In this document: positions 20,800 to 33,772 of the stretch, piece by piece
Numbering within the stretch: position 1 is the stretch's first letter
Layout of the letters: every line of letters starts with the position of its first letter
Origin: Begonia masoniana
Lineage: Eukaryota > Streptophyta > Magnoliopsida > Cucurbitales > Begoniaceae
Reading direction: 5' to 3'
Assembly: GCA_022432975.1 (NCBI GenBank)
Contig: CM039512.1
Span: forward strand, 39,681,936 to 39,745,935
DNA: 64,000 nucleotides
Position numbers and translations under genes: made by a program
The notes under the pieces: generated by a model
Seen by the model: the letters and a program-made list of their open reading frames with translations, nothing else
The model's database searches: none
Told to the model about the DNA's origin: nothing

Positions 20800-21027
20800 A
20801 CGTGTATTGAGGTCCCAATAACCTTCATGGACGCGTAATTAAGACTTATTATTGCGTTTGATGAAGTATAAGAAACTTCACTACATTCGATTTGTTCCAA
20901 AAGAACTTAACGTATCAAGCAATTGAGGTTCACTGTTACATGACTTGTGGTTAGAACCTAAGTTATCCATTTCACCTTCAAGGTTTTAACTTAAAGTGAT
21001 GAGAACAACGTGTATTGAGGTCCCAAT
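20800..21027 (+). repeat. 208-bp satellite, short block 2
   Basis: About one monomer between the composite insertion and the next solo LTR, in phase with both flanking satellite blocks. Confidence 0.93.
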
Positions 21028-21304
21028 TGTAACGACCCCGACTCTGCGTCGGTGCCGCCACAACCTGTGCCGTGCACTTGCATACATACTACCCTCGCCC
21101 GCTCTCGTATGAAAATTTTTCTTTTCTTTTTCATTTCAACTTTCAATTTCTTTCCTTTTCGTTCGTTTATTCATTAGAGAATGGACTCGGGCAATCTATC
21201 CACATCTATCAACATTTTTTTTTTGCTCTAAGTTAAAACGTTTTCAAAAGACACTTTCACTTTCAATTTCCTTCCTCTTAATTTTTTGTTTTTCATTTTT
21301 TTTA

Positions 21305-21455
21305 ATTCTACATTCGAACGTCAAAGTGTTGACATTCGAACGCATAACCCTTGGCTTTTTTTTAAATTCTACGTTCGAACGTAAAAGTGTTGGCATTCGA
21401 ACGCATAACCCTCTTTTTTTTTTTTTAATTCTACGTTCGAACGCCGACATTTTGG
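21305..21455. repeat. 61-62-bp subrepeats with TTCGAACG palindromes
   Basis: ATTCTAC starts at 21305, 21366 and 21428. Each unit carries one or two CATTCGAACG/CGTTCGAACG motifs and AAGTGTTG(A/G)CATTCG, separated by A/T homopolymers. Seen only in this LTR. Confidence 0.75.
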
Positions 21456-21693
21456 CGTTCTATCGGCTCCTATTTTTCTTCTCCCCTCGTTTCTTTTCTT
21501 TAACACTCCCTCACCCTTCCACACCACACTCATTCCATTCACCCGTGTAAACCCAAAAAGCAACAAAACACATAATCTATGCTCCCACGGGTCATGTACG
21601 CATCGACTACGCCAGCTGCTCCCACGAACATCCTCCTTCAAGCTGCAGGCTCGTCAGGTGGAGGGACATCATCCTCACCTTGCTCGTAATCAC

Positions 21694-22256
21694 CTACACC
21701 ACAAAGACACCTATGAGATAAAAATCTCTGTAAATTTTACGTAAATGTCTATGCATGAACATGCATGTGCTATGCTATGAAAACCGTCAATGTCATTTTA
21801 TTTATCAGTACGTGTCAGTCTATGGTTATCAGAAACGCTCGACAAATGGATAGAGCACGTCAAGCAGTTAGACAGTCCACACCATCTGAAGGGAGGATAA
21901 CCCGCTCACCGCGGAACGCCAGGTATGAACCTCATCCCCAATAACCCCATGCCATGGTTGTTTACTGTGATACTTTACTTGCCTTTACATGCATTTTCTT
22001 TTTATAAAATCCATGCTTAAATTCATTTTCATGACGTTTTGAAACCATGATGCATGAGCAATTCATAATACAATAAAACATACGTAACGTGTATACCATC
22101 AAATCTCACAAAATACATCACAACATTTATCTTATAAAACAATCAACCTAATCTACCCAACCAAAGCAAGTAAACAAACATAGCACCCAATAATCCTCAA
22201 CACAATTCCGACTTATGGTGTAGGCCAATCGTCCAGAGTAAGTCACGAGAACTTAC
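21694..22256 (-). other. Predicted LTR leader intron (563 bp)
   Basis: Minus-strand donor CAAG|GTAAGT (22251-22256) and acceptor GGTGTAG|GTGA ending at 21694. The branch-like position reads TTTAC rather than CTTAC. Confidence 0.5.
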
Positions 22257-23224
22257 CTTGTGTCTGTTGCACACCGAGCTCCTCGTTACGAGCTTCGTCA
22301 CCTTAATCAATCCATAGCGTCGTTTATTAAAGCCGAGCTTAAACATGAAATTTCAGAAATTTACGAAACTCCTAACTAAGGGAAATTTCTTAAAATTCTA
22401 ATAAATCTCTCTCTCAGGCATTTTGTCAAACAACATGCGCTCAAAATTCACAAACCTCCATTAATGAAGGTTTCCATAGCTCCAAATACCCAGTTTTCAA
22501 CCTAAGCACCGAATACTCCCAGTTTTTCATCCAATAATGTTCAAAAATCATCAATACTGCCCTAACTAACCTTTATAACAAAATCTGACTATTTTCAACG
22601 AAACCTAACGAAACCCTAAACGTTGAAACCTCTTAAACTCAAGAACTAAAGCCGGAAAACACTAGAGACTTACCTAGAATCACGAGGGGAGAATAAAATG
22701 TGAAGGAACTTCGAAGATCGAAAGAGAAATCGTGAGAGTGCCGTGGAGGAATCACCGTGGAGAAGAAAATCGCCGGACGAAGGGAAAAGAGAGGGAGAGG
22801 AAACGTGAAGTGTGGGAGAAAGAGGGGTTTTCTGATTTTTAATGAATTTGATTAGCCAAATTACCATATTGTCCCTGCATTTGATTTTCCGTCTATCTCA
22901 TGGTTCGGCAATTGGTCCGGTTTCTCCAAAATTTTCTTAATTCTCTAATAATTCTGATTTATTACAAGGGCTCTAATAAAACTTTCTGTTCGTCAAACGG
23001 ATTTAATTTACTATTTTTATGACTTAAAACTCTATAGGGTCAAAACGGGAACTAGGGCATTATATTTCGATTTGAATTTCTTAAATCCCCATAAATTCTC
23101 TAAAGTTCATATTAATTATAAGGATTCCACTAAAACTCTCAATTCACAAAACGGGCACATCTCTATTATTCGCAAAAATGCCCTTGCGCGCACAATCCAA
23201 CAACCCGTAAAGCCGGGTGTTACA

Positions 23225-26200
23225 CCAATAACCTTCATTGACGTGTAATTAAGATTTACTAATGCATTTGATGAAGTATATGAAACTTCACTTCATTCGA
23301 TTTGTTCCAAAAGAACTTAACGTATCAAGCAAATGAGGTTCACTGTTACATGACTTGTGGTTAGAACCTAAGTTATCCATTTCACTATCAAGGTTTTAAC
23401 TTAAAGTGATGAGAACAACGTGTATTGAGGTCCTAATAACCTTCATGGACGCGAAATTAAGATTTAGTAATGCGTTTGGTGAATTATATGAAACTTCACT
23501 TCATTCGATTTGTTCCAAAAGAACTTACCGTATCAGCAAATGAGGTTCACTGTTACATGACTTGTGGTTAGAACCAAAGTTATCCATTGCACTTTTAAGA
23601 TTTTAACTTAAAGTGATCAGAACGACGTGTATTGAGGACCCATAAGCCTTCATGGACGCGTAATTAAGACTTAGTAATGCGTTTGATGAAGTATAAGAAA
23701 CTTCACTTCATTCGATTTGTTCTAAAAGAACTTAACGTATCAAGCAAATGAGGTTCACTAGTACATGACTTGTGGTTAGAACCTAAGTCATCCATTTCAC
23801 CTTCAACGTTTTAATTTAAAGTGATCAGAACGACGTATATTGAGGACTCAATAGCCATCATGGACATGTAATTAAGACTTAGTAAAGGGTTTGATGAAGT
23901 ATAAGAAACTTCACTTCATTCGATTTGTTCCAAAAGAACTGAGCGTACCAAGCAAATGAGGTTCACTGTAACATGATTTGTGGTTAGAACCTAAGTTATC
24001 CATTTCACTTTCTATGTTTTAACTTAAGAGACGCGAACGACGTGTATTGAGGTCCCAATAACCTTCATGGACGCGTAATTAAGACTTAGTATTGCGTTTG
24101 ATGAAGTATAACAAACTTCACTTAATTCGATTTGTTCCAAAAGAACTTAACGTATCAAGCAAATGAGGTTCACTGTTACATGACTTGTGGTTAGAACCTA
24201 AGTTATCCATTTCACCTTTAAGGTTTTAATTTAAAGTGATCAGAACGACGTGTATTGAGGACCCAATAACCATCATGGACGAGTAATTAAGACTTAGTAT
24301 TGCGTTTGATGAGGCATAAGAAAATTAACTTCATTCGATTTGTTCCAAAAGAACTTAACGTATCAAGCAAATGAGGTTCACTGTTACATGACTTGTGGTT
24401 AGAACCTAAGTTAGCCATTTCACCTTCAAGGTTTTAACTTAAAGTGATCAGAACGACGTGTATTGATGACCCATAAGCCTTCATGGACGCGTAATTAAGA
24501 CTTAGTAATGCGTTTGATGAAGTATAAGAAACTTCACTTCATTCGATTTGTTCCAAAAGAACTTGAAATATCAAGCAAATGAGGTGCACTGTTACATGAC
24601 TTGTGGATAGAACCTAGGTTTTGCATTTCACCTTCAAGATTTTAACTTAAAGTGATGTGAACGACGTGTATTAAGGACCCAATAACCTTCATGGACTCGT
24701 ATATAAGACTTAGTAAAGCGTTTGATGAAGTATAATAAACTTCACTTCATTCGATTTGTTCCAAAAGAACTTAACGTATCAAGCAAATGAGGTTCACTGT
24801 TACATGACTTGAGGTTAGAACCTTAGTTATCCATTTCACCTTCAAGGTTTTAACTTAATGTTGTATGAACGACGTGTATTGAGGACCCATAAGCCTTCAT
24901 GGACGCGTAATTAAGACTTAGTAACGCATTTGATGAAGTATAAGAAACTTCACTACATTCGATTTGTTCCAAAACAACTTAACATATCAAGCAAATGAGG
25001 TTCACTGTTACATGACTTGTGGTTAGAACCTAAGTTATCCATTTCACCTTCAAGGTTTTAACTTAAAGTGATCAGAACGACGTGTATTGAGGACCCATAA
25101 GACTTCATGAACGCGTAATAAAGGCTTAGTAATGCGTTTGATGAAGTATAAGAAACTTCATTTCATTCTATTTGCTCCAAAAGAACTTAACGTATCAAGC
25201 AAATGAGGTTCACTGTTACATGACTTGTGGTTAGAAACTAAATAATCTATTTCACCTTCAAGGTTTTAACTTAAAGTGATCAGAACGATGTGTATTGAGG
25301 ACTCAATAGCCTTCATGGATGCGTAATTAAGACTTAGTAATGCGTTTGATGAAGTATAAGAAAGTTCACTTCATTCGATTTGTTTCAAAAGAACTGAACG
25401 TATCAAGCAAATGAGGTTCACTGTTACATGACTTGTGGTTAGAACCTAAGTTTTTCTTTTCACCTTTAAGGTTTTAAATTAAAGTGGTCAGAACGACGTG
25501 TATTGAGGACCCAATAACCTTCATGGACGCGTATTTAAGACATAGTATTGCGTTTGATGAGGGATAAGAAACTTCACTACATTCGATTTGTTCCAAAAGA
25601 ACTTAGCGTATCAAGCAAATGAGGTTCACGGTTACATGACTTGTGGTTAGAACCTAAGTTATCCATTTCACCATCAAGGTTTTAATTTAAAGTTATCAGA
25701 ACGACGTGTATTGAGGACCCATAAGCCTTCATGGAAGCGTAATTAAGACTTAGTAATGCGTTTGATGAAGTATAAGAAACTTCACTTCATTCGATTTGTT
25801 CCAAAAGAACTTAACGTATCAAGCAATGAGGTTCACTGTTACATGACTTGTGGTTAGAACCTAAGTTATCCATTTCACCTTCAAGGTTTTAACTTAAAGT
25901 GATCAGAACGACGTGTATTGAGACCCAATAACCTTCATGGACGCGTAATTAAGACTTAGTAATGCGTTTGATGAAGTATAAGAAACTTCACTACATTCGA
26001 TTTGTTCCAAAAGAACTTGACGTATCAAGCAAATGAGGTTCACTGTTACATGACTTGTGGTTAGAACCTAAGTTATCCATTTCACCTTCAAGGTTTTAAT
26101 TTAAGTTATCAGAACGACGGATGAGGACCCCTAAGCCTCATGGAAGCGTAATTAAGACTTAGTAATGCGTTTGATGAAGTATAATAAACTTCACTTCATT

Positions 26201-29200
26201 CGATTTGTTCCAAAAGAACTTGACGTATCAAGCAAATGAGTTCACTGTTACATGACTTGGTGATAGAACCTAATTTATCCATTTCACCTTCAAGGTTTTA
26301 ACTTAAAGTGATCAGAACGACGTGTATTGAGGACCCAATAACCTTCATGGACGCGTAATTAAGACTTAGTAATGCGTTTGATGAAGTATAAGAAACTTCA
26401 CTACATTCGATTTGTTCCAAAAGAACTTAACGTATCAAGCAAATGAGGTTCACTGTTACATGACTTGTGGTTAGAACCTAAGTTATCCATTTCACCTTCA
26501 AGGTTTTAACTTAAAGTGATCAGAACGACGTGTATTGAGGACCCAATAACCTTCATGGACGCGTAATTAAGACTTAGTAATGCGTTTGATGAAGTACAAG
26601 TAACTTCACTTCATTGGATTTGTTACAAAAGAACTTGACGTATCAAGCAAATGAGGTTCACTGTTACATGACTTGTGGTTAGAACCTAAGTTATCCATTT
26701 CACCTTCAAGGTTTTAACTTAAAGTTATCAGAACACGTGTATGAAGACCCAATACCCCTCATGGATGTAACAAAGAAAAAAAACCACATATTAAAAATAA
26801 AAAAAATAAAAAAAAAAAATAATTCAGACTTAGAATTGAGTTTGATAACAATAAGAAACTTCACTTCATTCGATTTGTTCCAAAAGAACTTGACGTATCA
26901 AGCAAATGAGGTTCACTGTTACATGACTTGTGGTTAGAACCTAAGTTATCCATTTCACCTTCAAGGTTTTAACTTAAAGTGATCAGAACGACGTGTATTG
27001 AGGACCCATAAGCCTTCATGGACGCGTAATTATGACTTAGTAATGCGTTTGATGAAGTATAAGAAACTTCACTTCATTCGCTTTGTTCTAAAATAACTTA
27101 ACGTATCAAGCAAATGAGGTTCACTGTTACATCACTTTTTGTTAGAACCTAAGACATCCATTTCAACTTCAAGGTTTTAACTTAAAATTATCAGAACGAC
27201 GTGTATTGACGACTCAATAGCCTTCATGGACGTGTAATTAAGACTTAGTAATGCGTTTGATGAAGTATAAGAAACTTCATTTCATTCTATTTGCTCCAAA
27301 AGAACTTAACGTATCAAGCAAATGAGGTTCACTGTTACATGACTTGTGGTTAGAAACTAAATAATCTATTTCACCTTCAAGGTTTTAACTTAAAGTGATC
27401 AGAACGATGTGTATTGAGGACTCAATAGCCTTCATGGATGCGTAATTAAGACTTAGTAATGCGTTTGATGAAGTATAAGAAAGTTCACTTCATTCGATTT
27501 GTTTCAAAAGAACTGAACGTATCAAGCAAATGAGGTTCACTGTTACATGACTTGTGGTTAGAACCTAAGTTTTTCTTTTCACCTTTAAGGTTTTAAATTA
27601 AAGTGGTCAGAACGACGTGTATTGAGGACCCAATAACCTTCATGGACGCGTATTTAAGACATAGTATTGCGTTTGATGAGGGATAAGAAACTTCACTACA
27701 TTCGATTTGTTCCAAAAGAACTTAGCGTATCAAGCAAATGAGGTTCACGGTTACATGACTTGTGGTTAGAACCTAAGTTATCCATTTCACCATCAAGGTT
27801 TTAATTTAAAGTTATCAGAACGACGTGTATTGAGGACCCCTAAGCCTTCATGGAAGCGTAATTAAGACTTAGTAATGCGTTTGATGAAGTATAAGAAACT
27901 TCACTTCATTCGATTTGTTCCAAAAGAACTTGACGTATCAAGCAAATGAGGTGCACTGTTACATGACTTGGTGATAGAACCTAATTTATGCATTTCATCT
28001 TCATGTTTTTAACATAAAGTGATGAGAACGACGTGTATTGAGGACCCAATAACCTTCATGGACACGTAATTAAGACTTAGTAATGCGTTTGATGAAGTAT
28101 AAGAACTTTCACTTCATTCGATTTGTTCCAAAAGAACTTAATGTATCAAGAAAATGGGGTTCACTGTTACATGACTTGTGGTTAGAACTTATGTTATCCA
28201 TTTCACCTTCAAGGTTTTAACTTAAAGTGATCAGAATGACGTGTATTGCGGACCCATAAGACTTCATGGACGCGTAATAAAGGGTTAGTAATGCGTTTGA
28301 TGAAGTATAAGAAACTTCACTTCATTCGATTTGTTCCAAAAGAACTTATCGTATCAAGCAAATGAGGTTCATTGTTACATGATTTGTGATTAGAACAAAA
28401 GACATCCATTTCAGCTTCAAGGTTTTAACTTAAAGTTATCAGAACGACGTGTATTGAAGACCCAATAGCCTTCATGGATGTGTAATTAAGACTTAGAATT
28501 GAGTTTGATAACAGATAAGAAACTTCACTTCATTCTATTTGTTCAAAAAGAACTTAACGTATCAAGAAAATAATGTTCCTTGTTACATGACTTGTGGTTA
28601 GAACCAAAGTTATCCATTGCACTTTCAAGATTTTAACTTAAAGTGATCAGAACGACGTGTATTGAGGACCCATAAGCCTTCATGGACGCGTAATTAAGAC
28701 TTAGTATTGCGTTTGATGAAATATAAGAAACTTCACTTCATTCGCTTTGTTCTAAAATAACTTAACGTATCATGGAAATGAGGTCACTAGTACATGACTT
28801 GTGGTTGGAACCTAAGTCATCCATTTTACCTTCAAGGTTTTAACTTAAAGTGATCAGAACGACGTTTATTGAGGACTCAATAGCAATCATGGACACGTAA
28901 TTAAGACTTAGTAAAGGGTTTGATGAAGTATAAGAAACTTCACTTCATTCGATTTGTTCCAAAAGAACTGAATGTACCAAGCAAATGAGGTTCACTGTTA
29001 CATGACTTATGGTTAGAACCTAAGTTATCCATTTCACCTTCAATGTTTTAAATTAAGAGACGAGAACGACGTGTATTGAGGTCCCAATAACCTTCATGGA
29101 CGCGTAATTAAGACTTAGTATTGCGTTTGATGAAGTATAAGAAACTTCACTTAATTTGATTTGTTCCAAAAGAACTTAACCTATCAAGCAAATGAGGTTC

Positions 29201-30597
29201 ACTGTTACATGACTTGTGGTTAGAACCTAAGTTATCCATTTCACCTTAAAGTTTTTAAATTAAAGTGATCAGAACGACGTGAACTGAGGTCCCAATAACC
29301 TTCATGGAAACGTAATTAAGACTTAGTATTGCGTTTGATGAAGTTTAAGAAACTTCACTTAATTCGATTTGTTCGAAAAGAACTTAACGTATCAAGCAAT
29401 TAAGGTTCACTATTGTATGACTTGTGGTTAGAACTTAAGTTATCCATTTCACCATCAAGGTTTTAATTTAAAGTTATCAGAACGACTTGTATTGAGGACC
29501 CATAAGCTTTCATGGACGCGTAATTAAGACTTAGTAGTGCGTTTGATGAAGTATAAGAAACTTCAATTCATTCGATTTGTTCCAAAAGAAATTGACGTAT
29601 CAAGCAAATGAGGTGCACTGTTACATGACTTGTGGATAGAACCTAATTTATGCATTTCATCTTCAAGATTTTAACATAAAGTGATGAGAATGACGTGTAT
29701 TGAGGACCCAATAACCTTCATGGACGCGTAATTAAGACTTAGTAATGCGTTTGATGAAGTATAAGAAACTTCACTTCATTCGATTTGTTCCAAAAGAACT
29801 TAACGTATCAATAAAATGAGGTTCACTGTTACATGACTTGTGATTAGAATCTATGTTATCCTTTTCACCTTCAAGGTTTTAACTTAAAGTGATCAGAACG
29901 ACGTGTATTGAGGACCCATAAGACTTCATGGACGCGTAATAAAGGCTTAGTAATGCGTTTGATGAAGTATAAGAAACTTCACTTCATTCGATTTGTTCCA
30001 AAAGAACTTAACGTATCAAGCAAATGAGGTTCACTGTTACATGACTTGTGATTAGAACAAACGACATCCATTTCAGCTTCAAGGTTTTAACTTAAAGTGA
30101 TCAGAACGACGTGTATTGAAAACCCAATAGCCTTCATGGACGTGTAATTAAGACTTAGAATTGAGTTTGGTAAAAGATTAGAAACTTCACTTCATTCGAT
30201 TTGTTCAAAAAGAACTTAACGTATCAAGCAAATGAGGATCACTGTTACATGACTTGTGGTTAGAACCTATGTTATCCATTTCACCTTCAAGGTTTTAAAT
30301 TAAAGAGATGACAATGACGTGAATTGAGGTCCCAACAACCTTCATGAACGCGTAATTAAGATTTAGTATTGCGTTTGATGATGTTTAAGAAACTTCACTT
30401 AATTCGATTTGTTCGAAAAGAACTTAACGTATCAAGCAATTAAGGTTCACTATTACATGACTTGTGGTTAGAACCTAAGTTATCCATTTCACCTTCAAGG
30501 TTTTAAGTTAAAGTGATCAGAACGATCTATATTGAGGACCTAATAACCTTCTTGGACGCATAATTAAGACTTAGTAGTGCGTTTGATAAAGTATAAG
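23225..30597 (+). repeat. 208-bp satellite array, block 3
   Basis: About 35 head-to-tail monomers. Several share rare variants that mark segmental duplication: for example, a 570-bp stretch near 25150-25725 recurs at about 27269-27844 (offset about 2,119 bp), including CATTCTATTTGCTCC and GAAACTAAATAATCTATTTC. The array ends in ...GAAGTATAAG-type sequence at the insertion point of the Reina/CRM-like LTR. Confidence 0.95.
26769..26822. repeat. A-rich insertion in a satellite monomer
   Basis: A run of A-tracts and AAAATAAAA inserted between CATGGATGT and AATTCAGACTTAGAATTG, where other monomers (for example 28473) read straight through. The neighbouring monomer sequence also has small deletions. 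Confidence 0.6.
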
Positions 30598-30601
30598 TGA
30601 T

Positions 30602-30787
30602 GTGAATCAGAGTGCAACCAACTTCAAGCCCAAAGTTAAAGATCCATGTCAAGGTATTGGAGGTCCAATGACAAGATCAAGAATCAAGAAAATGCAAGAA
30701 GCCTTAAATGGATTGATTATAGAAATCCAAGAGAAAGATTCTTTTCAAAAAGAGCTGAAATTAATAAATTTGTTAAGTATTGAATAG
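30602..30787 (+). pseudogene. Gypsy pol C-terminal tail encoded within LTR
   Basis: 61 codons containing GGPMTRSRIKKMQEALNGLI, the tail motif (GPMTRAR-K-like) found at the end of many plant gypsy polyproteins, followed by IEIQEKDSF and a stop. The frame is open to the left LTR end, so in a full element it would be the overlap of pol with the 3' LTR; in this solo LTR it has no upstream gene or promoter. The apparent Met at 30602 is not a real start. Clade (Reina versus CRM) cannot be settled from the tail alone. Confidence 0.7.
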
Positions 30788-30889
30788 GATGCTTGGGAAG
30801 AAAAGAAGGCCGAAGATACTTGAAAACTACCCAAAGATTAGTGGCAAGAGAGATGGAAGCACAACAACAAAACAAATTTGGCAAGCAAT

Positions 30890-31095
30890 TATTTCCTAAT
30901 TGTAGTTTTAGAAAGTTTTCTTAATTATAGTTTTAGAAAGTTTTCCTGATTATAGTTTTAGAAAGTTTCTTAATTATCGTTTTAGAAAGTTTCTTAATTA
31001 TAGTTTTAGAAAGCTTTCCTAATCATAGATTTAGAAAGTTTTCCTAAGTATTGTTTTAGAAAGTTTCCTAATTATCATTTTAGTAATATTTCCTA
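30890..31095 (+). repeat. Tandem AGTTTTAGAAAG repeats in LTR
   Basis: About eight imperfect units of roughly 23-26 bp with TTCCTAATTATAGTTTTAGAAAG, directly upstream of the TATA box. They could act as U3 enhancer repeats. Confidence 0.75.
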
Positions 31096-31120
31096 ATTAC
31101 TTTTAGGATATTTTGTAGCC

Positions 31121-31128
31121 TATTTAAA
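31121..31128 (+). promoter_or_regulatory. TATA box of Reina/CRM-like LTR
   Basis: TATTTAAA in GCCTATTTAAAGGC, downstream of the tandem U3-type repeats and 315 bp before the LTR end. Confidence 0.65.
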
Positions 31129-31435
31129 GGCATAGGCGCTTCAACATTATTAAGCAATATACATGATTTTGAGTTACTTTTTGTGAGAATTTTCTCTTTT
31201 GTTCTTTGTGAAGAACTAGATCTTCTTCAAGTCAAAACTTGAAAGATCAACTTGATAGCTTTGGTTCTAACTACAAGTTCGGTTACGGGTCAAGCTCCTT
31301 GTTTGATAACTTTGGTTTCGTCGGCAAGGTTCGATTGGGGTCAAGTTCCTTATACTTGATTTCACAGGCGTTCCTGAGTTTCTAATTCCGCGTTGTTGAA
31401 GGGTCTCGGGTTTCATATACCCGTGGTTCTCATCA

Positions 31436-32894
31436 ATAAGAAACTTCACTTCATTCGATTTGTTCCAAAAGCACTTAACGTATCAAGCAAATGAGGTTCA
31501 CTCTTACATGACTTGTGGTCAGAACCTAAGTTATCAATTTCACCTTTAAGGTTTTAATTTAAAGTGATCAGAAAGACTTGTATTGAGGACTCATAAGCAA
31601 TCATGGGCGCGTAATTAAGGCTTAGTAATGCGTTTGATGAAGTATAAGAAACTTCACTTCATTCGATTTGTGCCAAAAGAACTTGACGTATCAAGCAAAT
31701 GAGGTGCACTATTACATGACTTGTGGTCAGAACCTAAGTTATCAATTTCACCTTAAGGTTTTTAATTTAAAGTGATCAGAAAGACTTGTATTGAGGACTC
31801 ATAAGCAATCATGGGCGCGTAATTAAGGCTTAGTAATGCGTTTGATGAAGTATAAGAAACTTCACTTCATTCGATTTGTGCCAAAAGAACTTGACGTATC
31901 AAGCAAATGAGGTGCACTATTACATGACTTGTGGATAAAACCTAAGTTATGCATTTCACCTTCAAGATTTTTACTTAAAGTGATGAGAACGACGTGTATT
32001 GAGGACCCAATAACATTCATGGACGTATAATTAGGACTTATGATTGCATTTGATGAAGTATAAGAAACTTCACTTTATTTGATTTGGTGCAAAAGAACTT
32101 AACGTATCAAGCAAATATGGTTCACTGTTACATGACTTGTGGTTAGAACCTAAGTTATCCATTTCACCTTCAAGGATTTAGATTAAAGTGATCAGATCGA
32201 CGTGTATTGGGGACCCAATAACCTTCATCGACAGGTAATTAAGACTTAGTAATGCGTTTGATGAAGTATAAGAAACTTCACTTCTTTCGATTTATTCCAA
32301 AAGAACTTAACGTATCAAGCAAATGAGGTTCACTATTACATGACTTGTGGTTAGAACCTAAGTTATCCAATTCACCTTCAAGGTTTTAACTTAAAATTAT
32401 CAGAACGACTTGTATTGAGGACCCATAAGCCTTCATGGATGCGTAATTAAGGCTTAGTAATTCGTTTGATGAAGTATAAGAAACTTCACTTCATTCGATT
32501 TATTCCAAAAGAACTTAACGTATCAAGCAAATGAGGTTTACTGTTACATGACTTGTGGTTAGAACCTAAGTTATCCACTTCACCTTCAAGGTTTTAACTT
32601 AATGTGATCAGAACGACATGTATTGAGGAACCGTAAGCCCATGGACGCGTAATTAAGACTTAGTAATGCGTTTGATGAAGTATAAGAAACATCACTTCAT
32701 TCAATTTGTTCCAAAAGAACTTAACGTATCAAGCAAATGAGGTTCACTGTTACATGACTTGTGTTTAGCACCTAAGTTATCCATTTCACCTTCAAGGTTT
32801 TAACTCAAAGTGATCAGAACGACGTGTATTGAGGACCCATAAGGCTTCATGGACGCGTAATTAAGGCTTAGTAATGCGTTTAATGAAGTATAAG
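31436..32894 (+). repeat. 208-bp satellite array, block 4
   Basis: About seven monomers. Two adjacent ones (near 31518 and 31726, 208 bp apart) share the unusual GGGCGCG and AAGACTTGTATTGAGGACTC variants, a recent tandem duplication. It ends at GAAGTATAAG before the LTR at 32895. Confidence 0.95.
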
Positions 32895-33772
32895 TGTGAC
32901 GACCCCATCCCGATCAGGGCCGCCACGGACTTGCCGTGACGTAATCATTACCTAAGCCCTCGTATTTTCTCAAAATTTACTTTTTCATTTTTACTTAACA
33001 TTTTAAAAGAAAACGGACTTAGACAATTGACCCACCTCTAACAACCTTGAGGGACTGACTTTGACTTAAACATTAAACATTTGAGCGTAAAACGTTTCGA
33101 CTTTTAAAACATTTAAAACTAGACTAAAACCATTAATGACCTAAACCAATTGACAATTAAAGTAAGATCAATTAAAATAAAACGCTCATACGTCGATCAT
33201 CAAAACACGACACTAATATTACCTATAATTTCGAAAGACTCAAGAAAACAAATTGCGTGGATCGCTCTAAAAATCGAGCATATCCTTACCTGTTTTAAAA
33301 TAACCAAAAACAACCAACAGTTCCAGTATATTCTAAAATTAAGACTCCACATTCTAAACGTTCTACTTCCACTACATATACATCAACACTCGACTTTTCA
33401 TACATTTTTTTTTCTACCAAAACATCTAATCCATACACTTAAACATTTCCATACTTTCACAAACAAAACCTACACGTAGACCCACTAACCAACAAAACTA
33501 ACTCACATCATTTGCCACCAAAACAGTTCGGGGCACACCACCGGATCGTCAAACCAAGCCAAAACACACCCCGTCGCCACGAGCACCACCCGTCGACCAC
33601 CTATTCCTTGTCATCATGAGGAACTCTCACCTTCACGCCTGTCACCTACATCATGCAACATAAACAGTAAGCCTAATGCTTAGTAAGGGAATGCTCTATG
33701 GATGACGTATGCATGAATGCGTGACTTTTCATAAAACATGTTTATTTCGTTCCGTTTTGTTAAACCATTTTC

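Larger units (their letters stand above)
21028..23224 (-). mobile_element. Solo LTR (gypsy, 8649-like family) in satellite
   Basis: A 2,197-bp minus-strand LTR: TGTAACACCCGGCTTTAC at 23224 to CGGGGTCGTTACA at 21028, flanked by CCAAT at 21023-21027 and 23225-23229. The interrupted satellite motif GGTCCCAAT|AACCTTCAT reads through perfectly. It aligns with the 8649 LTR in the U3-like part (GGAGAAACCGGACCAATTG, GACAATATGGTAATTTG). There is no internal region. It contains a predicted intron and a small subrepeat array. Confidence 0.93.
30598..31435 (+). mobile_element. Solo LTR, Reina/CRM-like gypsy, with pol tail in LTR
   Basis: An 838-bp unit TGATGTG...TCATCA flanked by ATAAG (30593-30597 and 31436-31440). 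The satellite GTATAAG|AAACTTC reads through after removal. It has a TATA box at 31121-31128 and a tandem block at about 30890-31095. The 5' part encodes the C-terminus of a gypsy polyprotein, as in lineages whose pol runs into the 3' LTR. Confidence 0.88.
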
